The translations under genes and the position numbers were made by a program. The notes under the pieces were generated by a model. It made no database searches. It saw only the letters and a list, made by a program, of their open reading frames with translations, and was not told the DNA's origin. Below are positions 38,104-47,835 of a DNA stretch of 64,000 nucleotides, one piece after another. This DNA comes from Bacteroidota bacterium (lineage in GTDB: Bacteria > Bacteroidota > Bacteroidia > AKYH767-A > OLB10). The stretch's first letter is position 1. Every line of letters starts with the position of its first letter. Location of the stretch: contig JADJPB010000001.1 in assembly GCA_016713445.1 (NCBI GenBank), forward strand, positions 730,391 through 794,390, given 5' to 3'.

Positions 38104-38979
38104 TTACAAAGTCGACAAACGGTCTAATGTCATTTTGATCAATCGGTGCATAGAACCTTCAGCATCCTTAGCATATTTTTGAGTAATGCGATTGGCAACA
38201 ATCACGTTTACAGCACAACATTGATGACCTAAAAGAGAAGCCAGTCCGAACATTGCTCCTGTTTCCATTTCGAAATTCGTGATGCGGTGTTCTCCAAAAC
38301 GAAATGAATTTAAGCGATCAATCATATCTAGGCGAGCAGGTTCTAAGCGTAATTGACGCATTTGAGGGCCGTAAAAACCGGAACAAGAAGCAGTAATTCC
38401 TGCAAACGAATCAAGAGAAAGCAGATCAAATAATTTATCCGAAGATTTAGAAATATAAGACTGAGGCAAAACACCATGGTTGGGGTAATGTTTCCTAAAT
38501 GCATGAATAATTTCTTCTTCTTCTTGAGTATTAGCTAGTTTATAAAAGTTCAATAATCCATCCAAGCCTAGCCCAAAGCGTGAACAAACGAAATGATCTA
38601 CTTCAATTTCAGCTTGAAGAGCACCTGAAGTACCAATTCGAACCAAATCCAAGGAAGTTAGCTTTTCTTTGATGGTTCGGGTTTTTAAATCAATATTTAC
38701 TAATGCGTCCAGCTCATTATAGACAATATCAATATTATCAGTACCTATACCTGTGGAAATCACAGACATGCGCTTACCTTTATAAGTGCCTGTATGTGTA
38801 ACGAACTCTCGCTTTTGCTTCTTAATTTCAATTTTTTCAAAATAATTGCTCACCATAGAAACTCGGTCGGGATCACCGACATTGATGATAACAGGCGCTA
38901 TTTCATAGGGATGCAGGTTTAAATGATAAACACTACCATCATGATTTAAAATCAATTCAGATTCAGGGATTTGTGACAT
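38104..38979 (-). CDS. Nucleoside phosphorylase (uridine phosphorylase-like)
   Basis: 291 residues of the PNP/UDP family. Seen are the phosphate-binding NVGDPDRVSMVSNYF, THTGTYKGKRMSVISTGIG, LVRIGTSGALQ and the C-terminal nucleoside-site FEMETGAMFGLASLLGHQ. It splits pyrimidine or purine nucleosides with phosphate in salvage; uridine is the best guess. The divergent Usp promoter (38970-39001) overlaps its first codons. Frame intact. Confidence 0.87.
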   Translation of the reverse strand: MSQIPESELILNHDGSVYHLNLHPYEIAPVIINVGDPDRVSMVSNYFEKIEIKKQKREFVTHTGTYKGKRMSVISTGIGTDNIDIVYNELDALVNIDLKTRTIKEKLTSLDLVRIGTSGALQAEIEVDHFVCSRFGLGLDGLLNFYKLANTQEEEEIIHAFRKHYPNHGVLPQSYISKSSDKLFDLLSLDSFAGITASCSGFYGPQMRQLRLEPARLDMIDRLNSFRFGEHRITNFEMETGAMFGLASLLGHQCCAVNVIVANRITQKYAKDAEGSMHRLIKMTLDRLSTL

Positions 38980-39001
38980 ATACTTTTATCAAATAATTTT
39001 G
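38970..39001 (+). promoter_or_regulatory. Consensus promoter of the Usp genes
   Basis: TTTG at 38970-38973 and TAATTTTG at 38994-39001 with exactly 20 bp between, a full match to the Bacteroidota consensus. The -33 element lies inside the start of the divergent phosphorylase gene. ATG of the first Usp is 32 bases downstream. Confidence 0.75.
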
Positions 39002-39032
39002 CCTCCAACAAATATAAAAGAATCCATTAGAC

Positions 39033-39914
39033 ATGAGTATTGAAAAGAGGAATATTATTGTGCCCATTGATTTTAGTGAGCAATCGAAAATTGCTTTAAG
39101 CCAGACGTATAATCTTGCAAAAATGGCCAAAGCCGATATTACATTATTACATGTTATTGACGAAGCTTTGTTTGAATCCATCTTACATTTATTTAAAAAT
39201 AATGAAGAGCATGAAAACATGATTAGAAAGGAGGCCCTAGAAAAACTGGAAACGCTTGCACTTGAAGCTAGGTCTAAGTCAGGTTTAGTATTTAATTGTC
39301 GTGTAGAGAAAGGGAAAATTTACGAGACTGTAACTGAAATAGCTGAAGAACTAGAAGCCATGTTTATTGTGATGGGCACTGCTGGGGAATCCTCCATCAA
39401 AAAGAAATTTATTGGTTCAAATGCAGTCCGTGTTATTGGCGATGCCCATTGCCCGGTAATTACAATAAAAGGGCAACAGCATCGTTCGGGATGTGATATT
39501 ATTTTACTACCTTTAGACCTTTCGAAGGAAACAAAAGAAAAAGTTGTTAAATGCGTTGAGATCGCGAAGTTCTTTCAGTCAGTTATAAAAGTAATAACCA
39601 TTGTTACCACCTCAGATGAATTCCTGATCAATAAAATGGAACGACAAATGGACCAAGTTCTTAATTTCATAAAAGATCATACAGTTGAATGCACAGGCGA
39701 ATTTATAAAAGGAAATGATATTTCAGATGGCGTATTAGCACATGCCCAAGAAATCAACGCTGATCTAATAATTATAATGACACAACAAGAATTAGAATGG
39801 ACAGAATATTTCATCGGAACAGAATCACAGCAAATTATTAATAATTCGGAAATCCCTGTTTGCTCCATTCGACCTATTAAAAGAAAAGATACCACCGAAT
39901 ACGTACTCTCCTAG
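39033..39914 (+). CDS. Universal stress protein, tandem UspA domains
   Basis: 293 residues with two Usp domains. The first (IIVPIDFSEQSKIALSQTY ... MGTAGESSIKKKFIGSNAVRVIGDAHCPVITI) has a G-x2-G-x9-G-S/T-like ATP loop; the second (IILLPLDLSKETKEKVVKCVEIA ... EIPVCSI) lacks the glycine-rich loop (TQQELEWTEYFIGTESQQI). Cytoplasmic stress protein of uncertain biochemical role. A second tandem-Usp gene follows after 19 bases. Confidence 0.88.
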   Translation: MSIEKRNIIVPIDFSEQSKIALSQTYNLAKMAKADITLLHVIDEALFESILHLFKNNEEHENMIRKEALEKLETLALEARSKSGLVFNCRVEKGKIYETVTEIAEELEAMFIVMGTAGESSIKKKFIGSNAVRVIGDAHCPVITIKGQQHRSGCDIILLPLDLSKETKEKVVKCVEIAKFFQSVIKVITIVTTSDEFLINKMERQMDQVLNFIKDHTVECTGEFIKGNDISDGVLAHAQEINADLIIIMTQQELEWTEYFIGTESQQIINNSEIPVCSIRPIKRKDTTEYVLS

Positions 39915-39933
39915 AACTAAAAAAATAATTGTT

Positions 39934-40808
39934 ATGCATAAAGATCTTGTCATAAAAAATTCTGATTCCATACGATTTTTCTGAAACTTCTGATTTAAGT
40001 TTAGAGCATGGAGTGTTCATGGCCAAACTTATGAAGGCTGAAATTTGTTTACTCCATATAGTGGAAACCACAACATTCCCTAGTTCTATTTCGCATGCTT
40101 TTTCAGGATTTGAAAAAAAAGTGGAAGAAGCATCTAATGAAAATTTAAAGGCATTGGCGGATAAATTACATACTAACCATGGAATTCCGGTGAGTATAAT
40201 TACCGAAGTTGGAAAAATTTACAAACGCATCGTACATGTAGCAAAACAAGCGCATATTGATATTATCATTATGGGTACATGGTGCTGGTGGACATAGTTA
40301 CATCATCGGAAGTAACACAACTCGTGTGGTGCAAGAAGCTCCATGTCCAGTGATCTCAGTGCAAACACACGCTACTAAAGTTGGATTTACTAAAATTGCT
40401 GTTCCAATTGATGATTCTGTTGAATCGCGTCAAAAAGTAAATTTTGCTTTAGAGATTGCCAGAAAATACAATTCCAACGTGGTTGTAATTGGTTTAATGA
40501 AAAATGGCAATGAAGATTACGAACGTAAGTTTAAAATCAAGATTGAGCAAGTAGAAAAGTTTTTACTGGATCATGGTATTCATACAGAAGTTATCTACAA
40601 GCAGGGAGAAGATCTTTCAAAAGGAACTTTACATTCTGCAGAAGAAATTGATGCAGATTTGGTGATGATTATGACTGAACAAGAGCCTAGTATTACTGGC
40701 TTGTTGATGGGTTCATACGCGACCAAAGTAATCAATGGTTCCAAGATACCTGTGATGACCATTCGTCCAGCTGAGATCGATCCTGAGCGCTTAACTGTTA
40801 CCTTTTAA
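39934..40808 (+). CDS. Universal stress protein, tandem UspA domains (frameshifted)
   Basis: About 291 residues once two errors are corrected: an extra A near 39957 (MHKDLVIKILIPYDFSETSDLSLEHG) and a lost CA near 40270 (MGTHGAGGHSYIIGSNTTRVVQEAPCPVISV). The first domain then carries the complete ATP-binding loop G-x2-G-x9-G-S-N-T; the second (IAVPIDDSVESRQKVNFALEIA ... IPVMTI) is less complete. Co-transcribed with the Usp gene ahead and closed by a terminator. Confidence 0.87.
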
Positions 40809-40832
40809 TTAAATTTCAAAAAAAAAGTCTTT

Positions 40833-40868
40833 AAAACATCGATCGCTAACGGTCGATGTTTTATTTTT
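40833..40868 (+). terminator. Terminator of the Usp operon
   Basis: AAAACATCGA and TCGATGTTTT pair around a short CG-rich loop, followed by T-rich sequence. recQ begins a few bases later. Confidence 0.82.
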
Positions 40869-40873
40869 ATAGC

Positions 40874-42784
40874 ATGAGCCATATCCATCAAATATTAGCG
40901 CAGTATTGGGGATACACTCAATTTCGTCCTTTGCAAGAGGACATCATCCGATCGGTGATGTCGGGTCGGGATACTTTAGCTTTACTTCCAACAGGAGGCG
41001 GGAAATCGTTGTGCTTTCAAGTACCCGCAATGAGTCAACCTGGCTTATGTCTTGTGATTTCGCCTCTCATCGCGCTGATGAAGGATCAAGAAGAAAATTT
41101 GTTAAAAAAAGGAATACGTGCACATGCAATTGTGAGTGGAATGAAGAAGAGTGAGGTGGAGAGAGCCTTGAACAATTGCATTTATGGAGATTACAAGTTC
41201 CTGTATGTCTCACCGGAGCGACTCCTCTCGCCTATTTTCAAGGAGTATCTATTACAAATGAAATTAAACATGATTGCTGTAGATGAGGCGCATTGTATCT
41301 CTCAATGGGGTTATGATTTTCGTCCACCCTACCTTCAAATTGCAGAAATTCGTGAACATTTTCCTAAAGTGCCCATCCTTGCCCTTACTGCTTCTGCTAC
41401 ACCGGAAGTGAAAGAGGATATTATAGAGAAATTAGAGATGACTAACGTTGCTGTCTATGCGAAAAGCTCTGCACGCTCCAACACTTCTTATCTTGTACGT
41501 CAAACAGAAGATAAGATGGCGCATCTTTTCAAGGTGCTTGACAACATGCCAGGATCTTCAATTGTTTATGTACGCAACCGCCGCAAGACACAGGAAATTG
41601 CCAATGCCATTCGCAACCATGGGTTCTCAGCTAATTTTTATCATGCAGGACTCAATCATCAGGCTCGTGCTGAGCGGCAAGAGCAATGGAAGACCGATAA
41701 AACCCGCGTTATCGTTGCGACGAATGCATTTGGGATGGGGATTGACAAACCCAATGTGCGATCCGTAATTCACATGGATTTGCCTGATGATTTAGAGAGT
41801 TATTATCAAGAAGCTGGACGTGCTGGGCGTGATAGAAAACCAAGTTATGCGGTAGTGCTGTACGATAAAAGTGATTTTCTAAGCAAGGATAAACGTCTGC
41901 TTCTAGACTTCCCCCCTCGTGATGAGATCAGAAGAGTGTATAAAGCGTTGGGAAATTATTTGCAAATCCCGTTGCATACTGGTAAAGATGTAATGCATTC
42001 CTTTGATTTAGTCGAATTTTGCCAATTTTACTCTTTCGATAATTTCTTAACTTATAATTGCTTGAAAATTTTGGAGATGGCAGATTATATTTGCCTAAGT
42101 GAATCGATCTTTCTCCCTGCACGCTTAAGAATATTAACGAACTCCAATGATCTTTATGTTTTTCAAGTTCAACAACAGAAATTCGACCATCTTATCAAAA
42201 TTATTTTGCGATCTTATACCGGACTCTTTGACGATTATGTACATTTTAGTGAAACCGAATTGGCTCAACGAGCAGGCATTTCGAATTCAGAATTGATTCA
42301 GCAATTGAATTACTTGCAAAAAGTAGATGTGTTAGAATATATTCCTACCATTGACAAACCACAACTTTCATTTACACAAGATCGTGTAGATGAAAAAGAA
42401 GTTATTATTTCGAAAGCCATTCTAGAAGAACGAAAGGAACGATTTGTAATCAGAGCACAAGCTTTTAAAAATTTTTTAATCAATCAACACGAATGTCGGA
42501 GTATGATGTTGTTGAATTATTTTGGAGAAAATCAGTTGGTACGATGCGGTACTTGTGACTATTGCCGTGATCGAAATAAAATCGAATTAAACGATATGGA
42601 GATGGAGGAACTTTGCCATCAGATTCGTCACACACTCATACAATCGCCGATGGATCCTGATCAACTCAGCGATCAATTTAAACATATTCCACTTGACCAT
42701 TTTAAAACGGTATTAAAATGGTTATTGGATACTGAGGAGTTGGGTATCGATATTGTGGGTAAGGTCTATTGTAAGTTAGATTAG
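40874..42784 (+). CDS. recQ: ATP-dependent DNA helicase RecQ
   Basis: 636 residues from ATG 40874 (MSHIHQILAQYWGYTQFRPLQEDII). Superfamily 2 motifs: Walker A LLPTGGGKSLCFQVPA, DEAH box AVDEAHCISQWGYDFRPPY, LTASAT, motif VI YYQEAGRAGRD. The zinc site is C-terminal to the helicase core (ECRSMMLLNYF ... RCGTCDYC). No HRDC domain is apparent. 3'-5' helicase of recombination repair. Frame intact. Confidence 0.93.
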   Translation: MSHIHQILAQYWGYTQFRPLQEDIIRSVMSGRDTLALLPTGGGKSLCFQVPAMSQPGLCLVISPLIALMKDQEENLLKKGIRAHAIVSGMKKSEVERALNNCIYGDYKFLYVSPERLLSPIFKEYLLQMKLNMIAVDEAHCISQWGYDFRPPYLQIAEIREHFPKVPILALTASATPEVKEDIIEKLEMTNVAVYAKSSARSNTSYLVRQTEDKMAHLFKVLDNMPGSSIVYVRNRRKTQEIANAIRNHGFSANFYHAGLNHQARAERQEQWKTDKTRVIVATNAFGMGIDKPNVRSVIHMDLPDDLESYYQEAGRAGRDRKPSYAVVLYDKSDFLSKDKRLLLDFPPRDEIRRVYKALGNYLQIPLHTGKDVMHSFDLVEFCQFYSFDNFLTYNCLKILEMADYICLSESIFLPARLRILTNSNDLYVFQVQQQKFDHLIKIILRSYTGLFDDYVHFSETELAQRAGISNSELIQQLNYLQKVDVLEYIPTIDKPQLSFTQDRVDEKEVIISKAILEERKERFVIRAQAFKNFLINQHECRSMMLLNYFGENQLVRCGTCDYCRDRNKIELNDMEMEELCHQIRHTLIQSPMDPDQLSDQFKHIPLDHFKTVLKWLLDTEELGIDIVGKVYCKLD

Positions 42785-42914
42785 TAAAGACTTTTAAGGT
42801 TAAGTAAATATAAGGTGAAACTTACATTTACACTTGTTAACAGTCTCACTGGAAGCTCACCTAGTCAAAAGCGATCGAAACGAAAAATAATTACTAGATT
42901 TGGAAACAAGAATT

Positions 42915-43709
42915 ATGGAGCTATTTCATATCGATTTTTTAAGCGTAAGACTACTGGATATATTGGATATCTTGCTGGTCGGTTTTCTATTGTACAAGAT
43001 TTATCAATTGTTGAAAGGTGGTGCTGCGATGAGTATTTTTATTGGTATCGTAGCAATTTATGTATTATGGTGGTTGTTTGTGAAAATTTTGGATATGCAA
43101 TTGTTGGGTGCTTTACTAGGACAATTTATGAGCGTTGGAGTATTAGCCCTTATTATCGTTTTTCAGCAGGAGGTTCGTCGATTTTTGTTGATCGTCGGAA
43201 GCAATCGTTTTACGGGAAAAGGCAGTATCTCCAAAAAGATATTACCTTGGCATTGGAAAGCACCTTCTGCAATTCCCATCAACATAACACCCATCGTGAA
43301 GGCCTGTATTTCAATGTCAAAAACTAAAACAGGTGCTATCATTATCATTGGACGTTCGAGCGACTTAAAGTTTTACGAAAGTACTGGTGATTTAATGGAT
43401 GCTGATGTGTCGAAACGTTTACTGGAGTCTATTTTTTTCAAAGGATCACCGATGCATGACGGCGCAGTCATTATCGAAAACAATAAAGTAAAAGCAGCTA
43501 GATGTGTCCTACCTGTAACTGAGAACTCGGATCTCCCAGCACATTATGGAATGCGTCATCGTGCTGCGTTAGGAATTACTGAACAAAGTGATGCGATTTC
43601 GATTATTGTTTCTGAAGAAACTGGATTTATTTCTTTAGCGATTGATGGGAAGATGCATTATAATATTTCAAGCGATGAGCTCGAAAAACTTTTAGGGAAG
43701 ATGATTTAG
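42915..43709 (+). CDS. cdaA: Diadenylate cyclase CdaA
   Basis: Makes the second messenger c-di-AMP. 264 residues from ATG 42915 (MELFHIDFLSV); an in-frame ATG 15 bases upstream is less likely. Three membrane helices at the N-terminus (about 12-30, 36-55, 58-80), then the DAC domain with MHDGAVIIENNKV and the RHRAALGITEQSDA motif. A TAGATTTG box at 42894-42901 could be its promoter. Frame intact. Confidence 0.93.
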   Translation: MELFHIDFLSVRLLDILDILLVGFLLYKIYQLLKGGAAMSIFIGIVAIYVLWWLFVKILDMQLLGALLGQFMSVGVLALIIVFQQEVRRFLLIVGSNRFTGKGSISKKILPWHWKAPSAIPINITPIVKACISMSKTKTGAIIIIGRSSDLKFYESTGDLMDADVSKRLLESIFFKGSPMHDGAVIIENNKVKAARCVLPVTENSDLPAHYGMRHRAALGITEQSDAISIIVSEETGFISLAIDGKMHYNISSDELEKLLGKMI

Positions 43710-43757
43710 TTACGTATTGTAATTGTAGTTGCGTAATGTTTATTCCTCGCTTTTTTA

Positions 43758-43814
43758 GGCTTCTAGCTTCTGGCTGCTAGTTTTTTTTAGCTGCTAGCTT
43801 CTAGCTATCTTCTA
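43758..43814. repeat. 7-bp repeat array at the 3' side of the second S23-type gene
   Basis: Heptamers of the type CTTCTAG/CTGCTAG, interrupted once by a run of eight T. It starts directly at the stop codon of the gene, which is read on the minus strand. Unit sequence is unrelated to the array at 1996-2985, but the 7-bp period is the same. Confidence 0.82.
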
Positions 43815-44167
43815 TATTTTTGTAGTTCTTAGTTTTATCAAATAGCTATTAATCATTCTTTGAATTTGGTCTAGTTTTACTAGCAATTTTTCATGTTCAA
43901 ACTCACTAATGTAATTTAAACGAAGGAATAAGTGAATTTGAGTTTCTAGTTCGAATGAAGATCCCATTGAAATTTCAACAAATCGTGCTTTATCTTTCTC
44001 AGATTGTCTCGAACAGCCTTCAGCAATGTTGGATGGTATGGAAACAGAACATCTTCTCATTTGATTAGTCAATCCATAGATTTCTGAAATTGGCAATTTT
44101 GTTGTTATTTGATAAGTTGATTCTACCAATTCAATTCCCAAATTTTTAATTTCTTAAAATTTATCAT
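43812..44167 (-). CDS. Four-helix-bundle protein, S23 / IVP family (frameshifted near start)
   Basis: Second member of the family in the window. From ATG 44167 it reads MINFKKLKIW, then a shift of one or seven bases near 44137 leads to LGIELVESTYQITTKLPISEIYGLTNQMRRCSVSIPSNIAEG and GSSFELETQI, the family core (given in parts: YGLTNQMRR, SVSIPSNIAEG). If ATG 44167 is not used, TTG 44141 is an alternative start. Isolated between cdaA and a TPR membrane protein. As with the copy at 2302-2679, it is bracketed by 7-bp repeats, here in inverted orientation. Confidence 0.85.
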
Positions 44168-44348
44168 ATTATTACTTTTTTGCAAAGTTGATATAAGAAA
44201 AATAGATAGTCGTATAATAAATACTTATACGTTTTGCAAATAACTAATCGTCCTTAAGCTTTAACAATCAACCAGAAAAACTTTTAAAAATTTGTAGTAA
44301 AAAACAAATTAAACCATAAGAAAACACTTCTCAATAAAATTTTCGATC

Positions 44349-44376
44349 AGCTAGCAGCTAGCAGCCATAAGCTAAA
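44349..44376. repeat. 7-bp repeats at the 5' side of the second S23-type gene
   Basis: Two perfect CAGCTAG heptamers and two degenerate ones. Their reverse complement contains CTGCTAG, the unit on the other side of the gene, so the two flanks are inverted relative to each other. They lie about 180 bases upstream of the ATG. Confidence 0.75.
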
Positions 44377-44418
44377 CCAAATTTCGGAGCCAAATCTCTA
44401 CTATGAAACAAACTCTAT

Positions 44419-46332
44419 CTACTTACTCACACTATTCGCGAGTTCAAAATACTTCGCTGCCATCGCTTCATTGCCTTTATTGCGCCAGGTTACTCTAAAA
44501 GTAATAAGCTTGCGTAAGATTTGGATTAATTTGTACCGCTCGCTCGAGGTTAGTGATGGCCATATCATAGCCCGCCTACTCCGTAACACGATCCGATATT
44601 CATATAAGCATCAGCATAATCAGGTTTGTATTTTACGGCTTGTTGATATCGTTTTAAGGCTTCGTTGTAGTTTTGCATATCGAAATATACTGAACCAGAA
44701 TTGTTGAGCACAACAGGATCATAAGGATTTAATTTTATGGCTTCGTCGTAGTATTTCAATGCTTCTGGATAATTTTTAACTCGGTAACTGGCTATTCCAA
44801 GTTGGGTCCATGCATCGGTGAAATATGGGTATAATTCAGTCGATTGTTGTAGATGGGAAACACCATCGTTGAATGCGGCATCACGTTGATTTTCGGGAAG
44901 TGTTTCGAGGTAGTCGGGTTTTACTTTGTAAAGACCTACGTAATAATGTACGCGTGCCGAATTCGGCGCTGAGCTGAGACCGCTATTGTACACAACGTCT
45001 CGTTGCTCTTCCAAACTGGATTTCGTGTTATGGTGAGCCCTGAGAAGAGCAGTACAACAATTCCTGTGAATGACGCCGCCGGCACAGCAATGGTTTTTGA
45101 TTCTACTAAATTTTTATCGAGAAATTTTAATATTAATGATGCGAAAAATAAAATAATTCCGAAAGAAGGCACATACATCAAACGCTCTCCGTAATGTGTA
45201 CCAATTCGCATGAAGATGTTAGAGGAAACAGAAACGGTTATGAAAAAGAAGAACAAGGCAAAACTAATCAGAGTCCCTTTCTTAAAATCCTTGATTGCCC
45301 ATCCGAGGAGAGTTAGCAAAAGAACAGCCGATACCATAAATTTCCAATCACTTATTTTTGCTGAGAAACTTCAGGAAACGATAAGTCAAAACTCAGGTTG
45401 TTGGGAACAACTAATTTGTAAAGATACAATCCCAACATAGCCACGGCACCGGTTATTTGAGTCAAGGTGTCTTTAGCGTACATCAATGCATTGTCAGCAA
45501 CGGAGGGTGGTGCCGCCGTGAACATCTCGGAACTATTTAAGCCGTTGTGACGGATGAAGAGGAGAAGGATGGTGGGGATGAGCATCCATTGCGTGCCAAC
45601 GAGCGAGGAACGGATTGTAGAAGTGTCTGAAGAATGAAAACGAAAATAAACCAATAACGGAAATATAGGTAAAAAGGTTATGCTACTTTCTTTGCATAGG
45701 TAAGCGGCGAAGAATAAAATCATCGCTAGAATAATATTCATCGCTTTCCCTTGATCCTTGTAGGTTAAATATTGATTGAGGCTCAGTAGACAAAAGAGGA
45801 ACGCTAATATTTCATCTAAGCTTTTAATGTTGGCCACAACTTCGGTGTGGATGGGATGGACGGCGAATATTAATGCGGTGAGTAACGCTAACTTTTGTTG
45901 ATTCGGAAACCATTTGCTTAATAATCGGAAGATGAAAAAGCAAGTGAATGCAAAAAGCAAGACGTTGAGAAGATGTCCGGGTGTGGCGTTGTTTGGAAAC
46001 CAATCCCAGAAAATAGCAAAGATTGCCTTAGGCAAAGGACGATACAACTCATCGGCAAGGAGAATGTAACCATAACGGTAACTTGTGGAAAAGATTTCAC
46101 CTAAGGCTGCTATTCCCTTTTGCGTACTGGTGTTTTCTAGGATTGCAGCATAATCATCTAATACAAATCCGAAGTCCAATGTGTTCGCATAAACTAAAAA
46201 ACCAAGGATTGCCGGCAACCATGCCCACCATTTTGGATAATCTACTTTAGGGACAGATGATAGTACACCACTCTCTTTGGCTTTCGCCGTAGCAGCAAAT
46301 TTTTCTTTTTTATTTAGTTTCTTCGCCGACAT
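44419..46332 (-). CDS. TMTC-like membrane protein with C-terminal TPR domain (several frameshifts)
   Basis: About 640 residues. A polytopic N-terminal half with around ten hydrophobic helices (WWAWLPAILGFLVYANTLDF, then FVLDDYAAILEN as a glycosyltransferase-like luminal loop with an Asp-Asp pair) and four or more TPR units in the C-terminal 200 residues. Architecture resembles TMTC/PMT-like GT-C proteins with TPRs. Breaks: one A missing near 45350 (SQQKISDWKFM), a few bases near 45005, and one or two near 44500 and 44570. The corrected C-terminus ends FELANSVSK at 44421. Glycosyl transfer is a guess from architecture. Confidence 0.7.
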
Positions 46333-46345
46333 GGTCACATTTATT

Positions 46346-46808
46346 TTACATCGGCAGCGAATCGCTCACCGTCATTCCATTTTGCTTTTCGAACATCTCT
46401 ATCAATGCTTCCGGCGACAGACTTAATTGTTGCAATAACATTCTGCAATCGTTCGCTAACACATGCTCGGGATATTTCTCCAAAAATTTTTGATAAAACA
46501 CTTTTGCTTGTTCTACATCTTGCTTGTGATTTTCTGCTACGAAGCCTTGCATAAACAAAGCCGATCCGGCTTTATTGGAATTGGGATAACGCTGCACTTT
46601 TCCAAACAAATCAATGGAATCATCAAACTTTCCTATGGAAATATTCAATTCTCCAGCCTTGAATAAATAAGCGGGTGATATAATCGAGGTCGAGCGCTTT
46701 CTCTTTCTCCGAAATTTTCTCCTGAAGACTAACTTGAGGACGAGAGCAAGCCATCAATGAGCAAACACACATCAACAAAAACCAAATTTTTAGATTCATA
46801 CTTTTCAT
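46346..46808 (-). CDS. TPR lipoprotein (frameshifted)
   Basis: About 154 residues. ATG 46808 gives a lipoprotein signal with lipobox SLMAC (MNLKIWFLLMCVCSLMAC), followed by a helical tetratricopeptide-like region (AYLFKAGELNISIGKFDDSIDLFGKVQ ... AKVFYQKFLEKYPEH). The two parts are in different frames; the break is near 46675. Eight to fourteen bases separate it from the TMTC-like gene downstream, so both are probably one transcript with the SDR gene ahead. Confidence 0.75.
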
Positions 46809-46836
46809 TTTTATATTCAATATTTTTTTTTGAATG

Positions 46837-47643
46837 TTACTTAAACGGCGATCCCGGTTCCTTTGCCATATGTTTATAGACAAGTTTATCCATCAGTGAG
46901 GGAAAGAATTTATTCATCAAAACTGTCAATCTTCCATTAAAAGTTAATACTAGATCACGTTTACGTTTTATAACGGCTTCCGTAATTTCGCGAGCTACGG
47001 TTTGTGCCGACATCATTTTATTCTCTTCCCTAGGACTTTCTCCCTGCGCACTACCATCAGCAGAAAGTGAAGAAATGCGAATATCTGAAGCGGTAAATCC
47101 GGGGCAAACGATCAATACATGTAAATCTTTTTTTAGATTTTCAATCCGTAAAGTTTCCAGAAATCCTTCCAATGCAAACTTCGAAGCGGAATATCCAGTT
47201 CGTCCGGGCAAGCCTTTCTTTCCAGCGATGGAAGAAATTCCAACCACACTTCCCTTCGCCTCCAACAAATACGGCAATGCGTACTTCGTACAATACACTG
47301 CACCCCAAAAGTTCGTATCCATCAACCTTTTTAGTACGGATAAATCCATCTCATCGAAAAGAGCCCGCATGGATATGCCTGCATTATTAATCAGCACATC
47401 AATACGCCCAAACTTAACGATCGTTTCTTCAATAATTCGCTTGCTATCTTCTTCAACACTCACATCAGCCTGTACCGCCAAGATATGCTCTGATGATCCT
47501 TTAAACTCTGTAATTACCTCTTGCAATTTATCCAACCGACGTCCTGAAATCACAACGCGATACCCGCGCGCCAAAAAAGTGGCTGCACATGCTTTTCCAA
47601 TTCCTGTTCCCCCTCCTGTAATGACGACTACTTTCGATTGCAT
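46837..47643 (-). CDS. Short-chain dehydrogenase/reductase
   Basis: 268 residues, classical SDR: cofactor loop TGGGTGIGKA (residues 9-18), NNAG at about 88-91, catalytic Ser in VGISSIAG and Tyr-x3-Lys in GYSASKFAL. A C-terminal extension (RDLVLTFNGRLTVLMNKFFPSLMDK) is like the DHRS7/SDR-membrane group. Substrate unknown. The promoter box TAGATTTG (47648-47655, minus strand) ends five bases before the ATG. Confidence 0.88.
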   Translation of the reverse strand: MQSKVVVITGGGTGIGKACAATFLARGYRVVISGRRLDKLQEVITEFKGSSEHILAVQADVSVEEDSKRIIEETIVKFGRIDVLINNAGISMRALFDEMDLSVLKRLMDTNFWGAVYCTKYALPYLLEAKGSVVGISSIAGKKGLPGRTGYSASKFALEGFLETLRIENLKKDLHVLIVCPGFTASDIRISSLSADGSAQGESPREENKMMSAQTVAREITEAVIKRKRDLVLTFNGRLTVLMNKFFPSLMDKLVYKHMAKEPGSPFK

Positions 47644-47647
47644 CTTG

Positions 47648-47655
47648 CAAATCTA
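47648..47655 (-). promoter_or_regulatory. Candidate -7 box next to the SDR start codon
   Basis: TAGATTTG on the minus strand matches TAnnTTTG and stands only four bases from the ATG at 47643; a -33 TTTG at normal distance is not obvious. Confidence 0.4.
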
Positions 47656-47741
47656 AAAAAGGAAGGAAGATGGGCGCTTGATCTTCGCAACAACCATCGC
47701 CTTCTATGAAAATTATTGTAAATATGATTTCTGCAGTCGCT

Positions 47742-47782
47742 ATCCAGTAGGAAAAATCTTAAAAAAGATTATCCTACTGGAT
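47742..47782. repeat. Long hairpin, first of a pair
   Basis: ATCCAGTAGGA and TCCTACTGGAT are exact reverse complements, and the inner AATCTT/AAGATT extend the stem, giving about 17 bp with a small bulge and an A-rich loop. It lies in the divergent region between the SDR gene and the 47836 gene, with no T-run. Confidence 0.88.
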
Positions 47783-47814
47783 TACCTAAATTAGTCTAAA
47801 GACTAATTTAGGTA
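47783..47814. repeat. Long hairpin, second of a pair
   Basis: Two 15-base arms (47783-47797 and 47800-47814) are exact reverse complements around a two-base loop. It directly abuts the first hairpin and ends about 20 bases before the next ATG, where a leader or promoter would be expected. Confidence 0.9.
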
Positions 47815-47835
47815 GATTTGCAAAAAACATCAAGT

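Noticed and set aside
42815..43327. 170-residue open frame overlapping the start of cdaA
   Set aside because: Lies in another frame over conserved cdaA sequence; composition is not protein-like.
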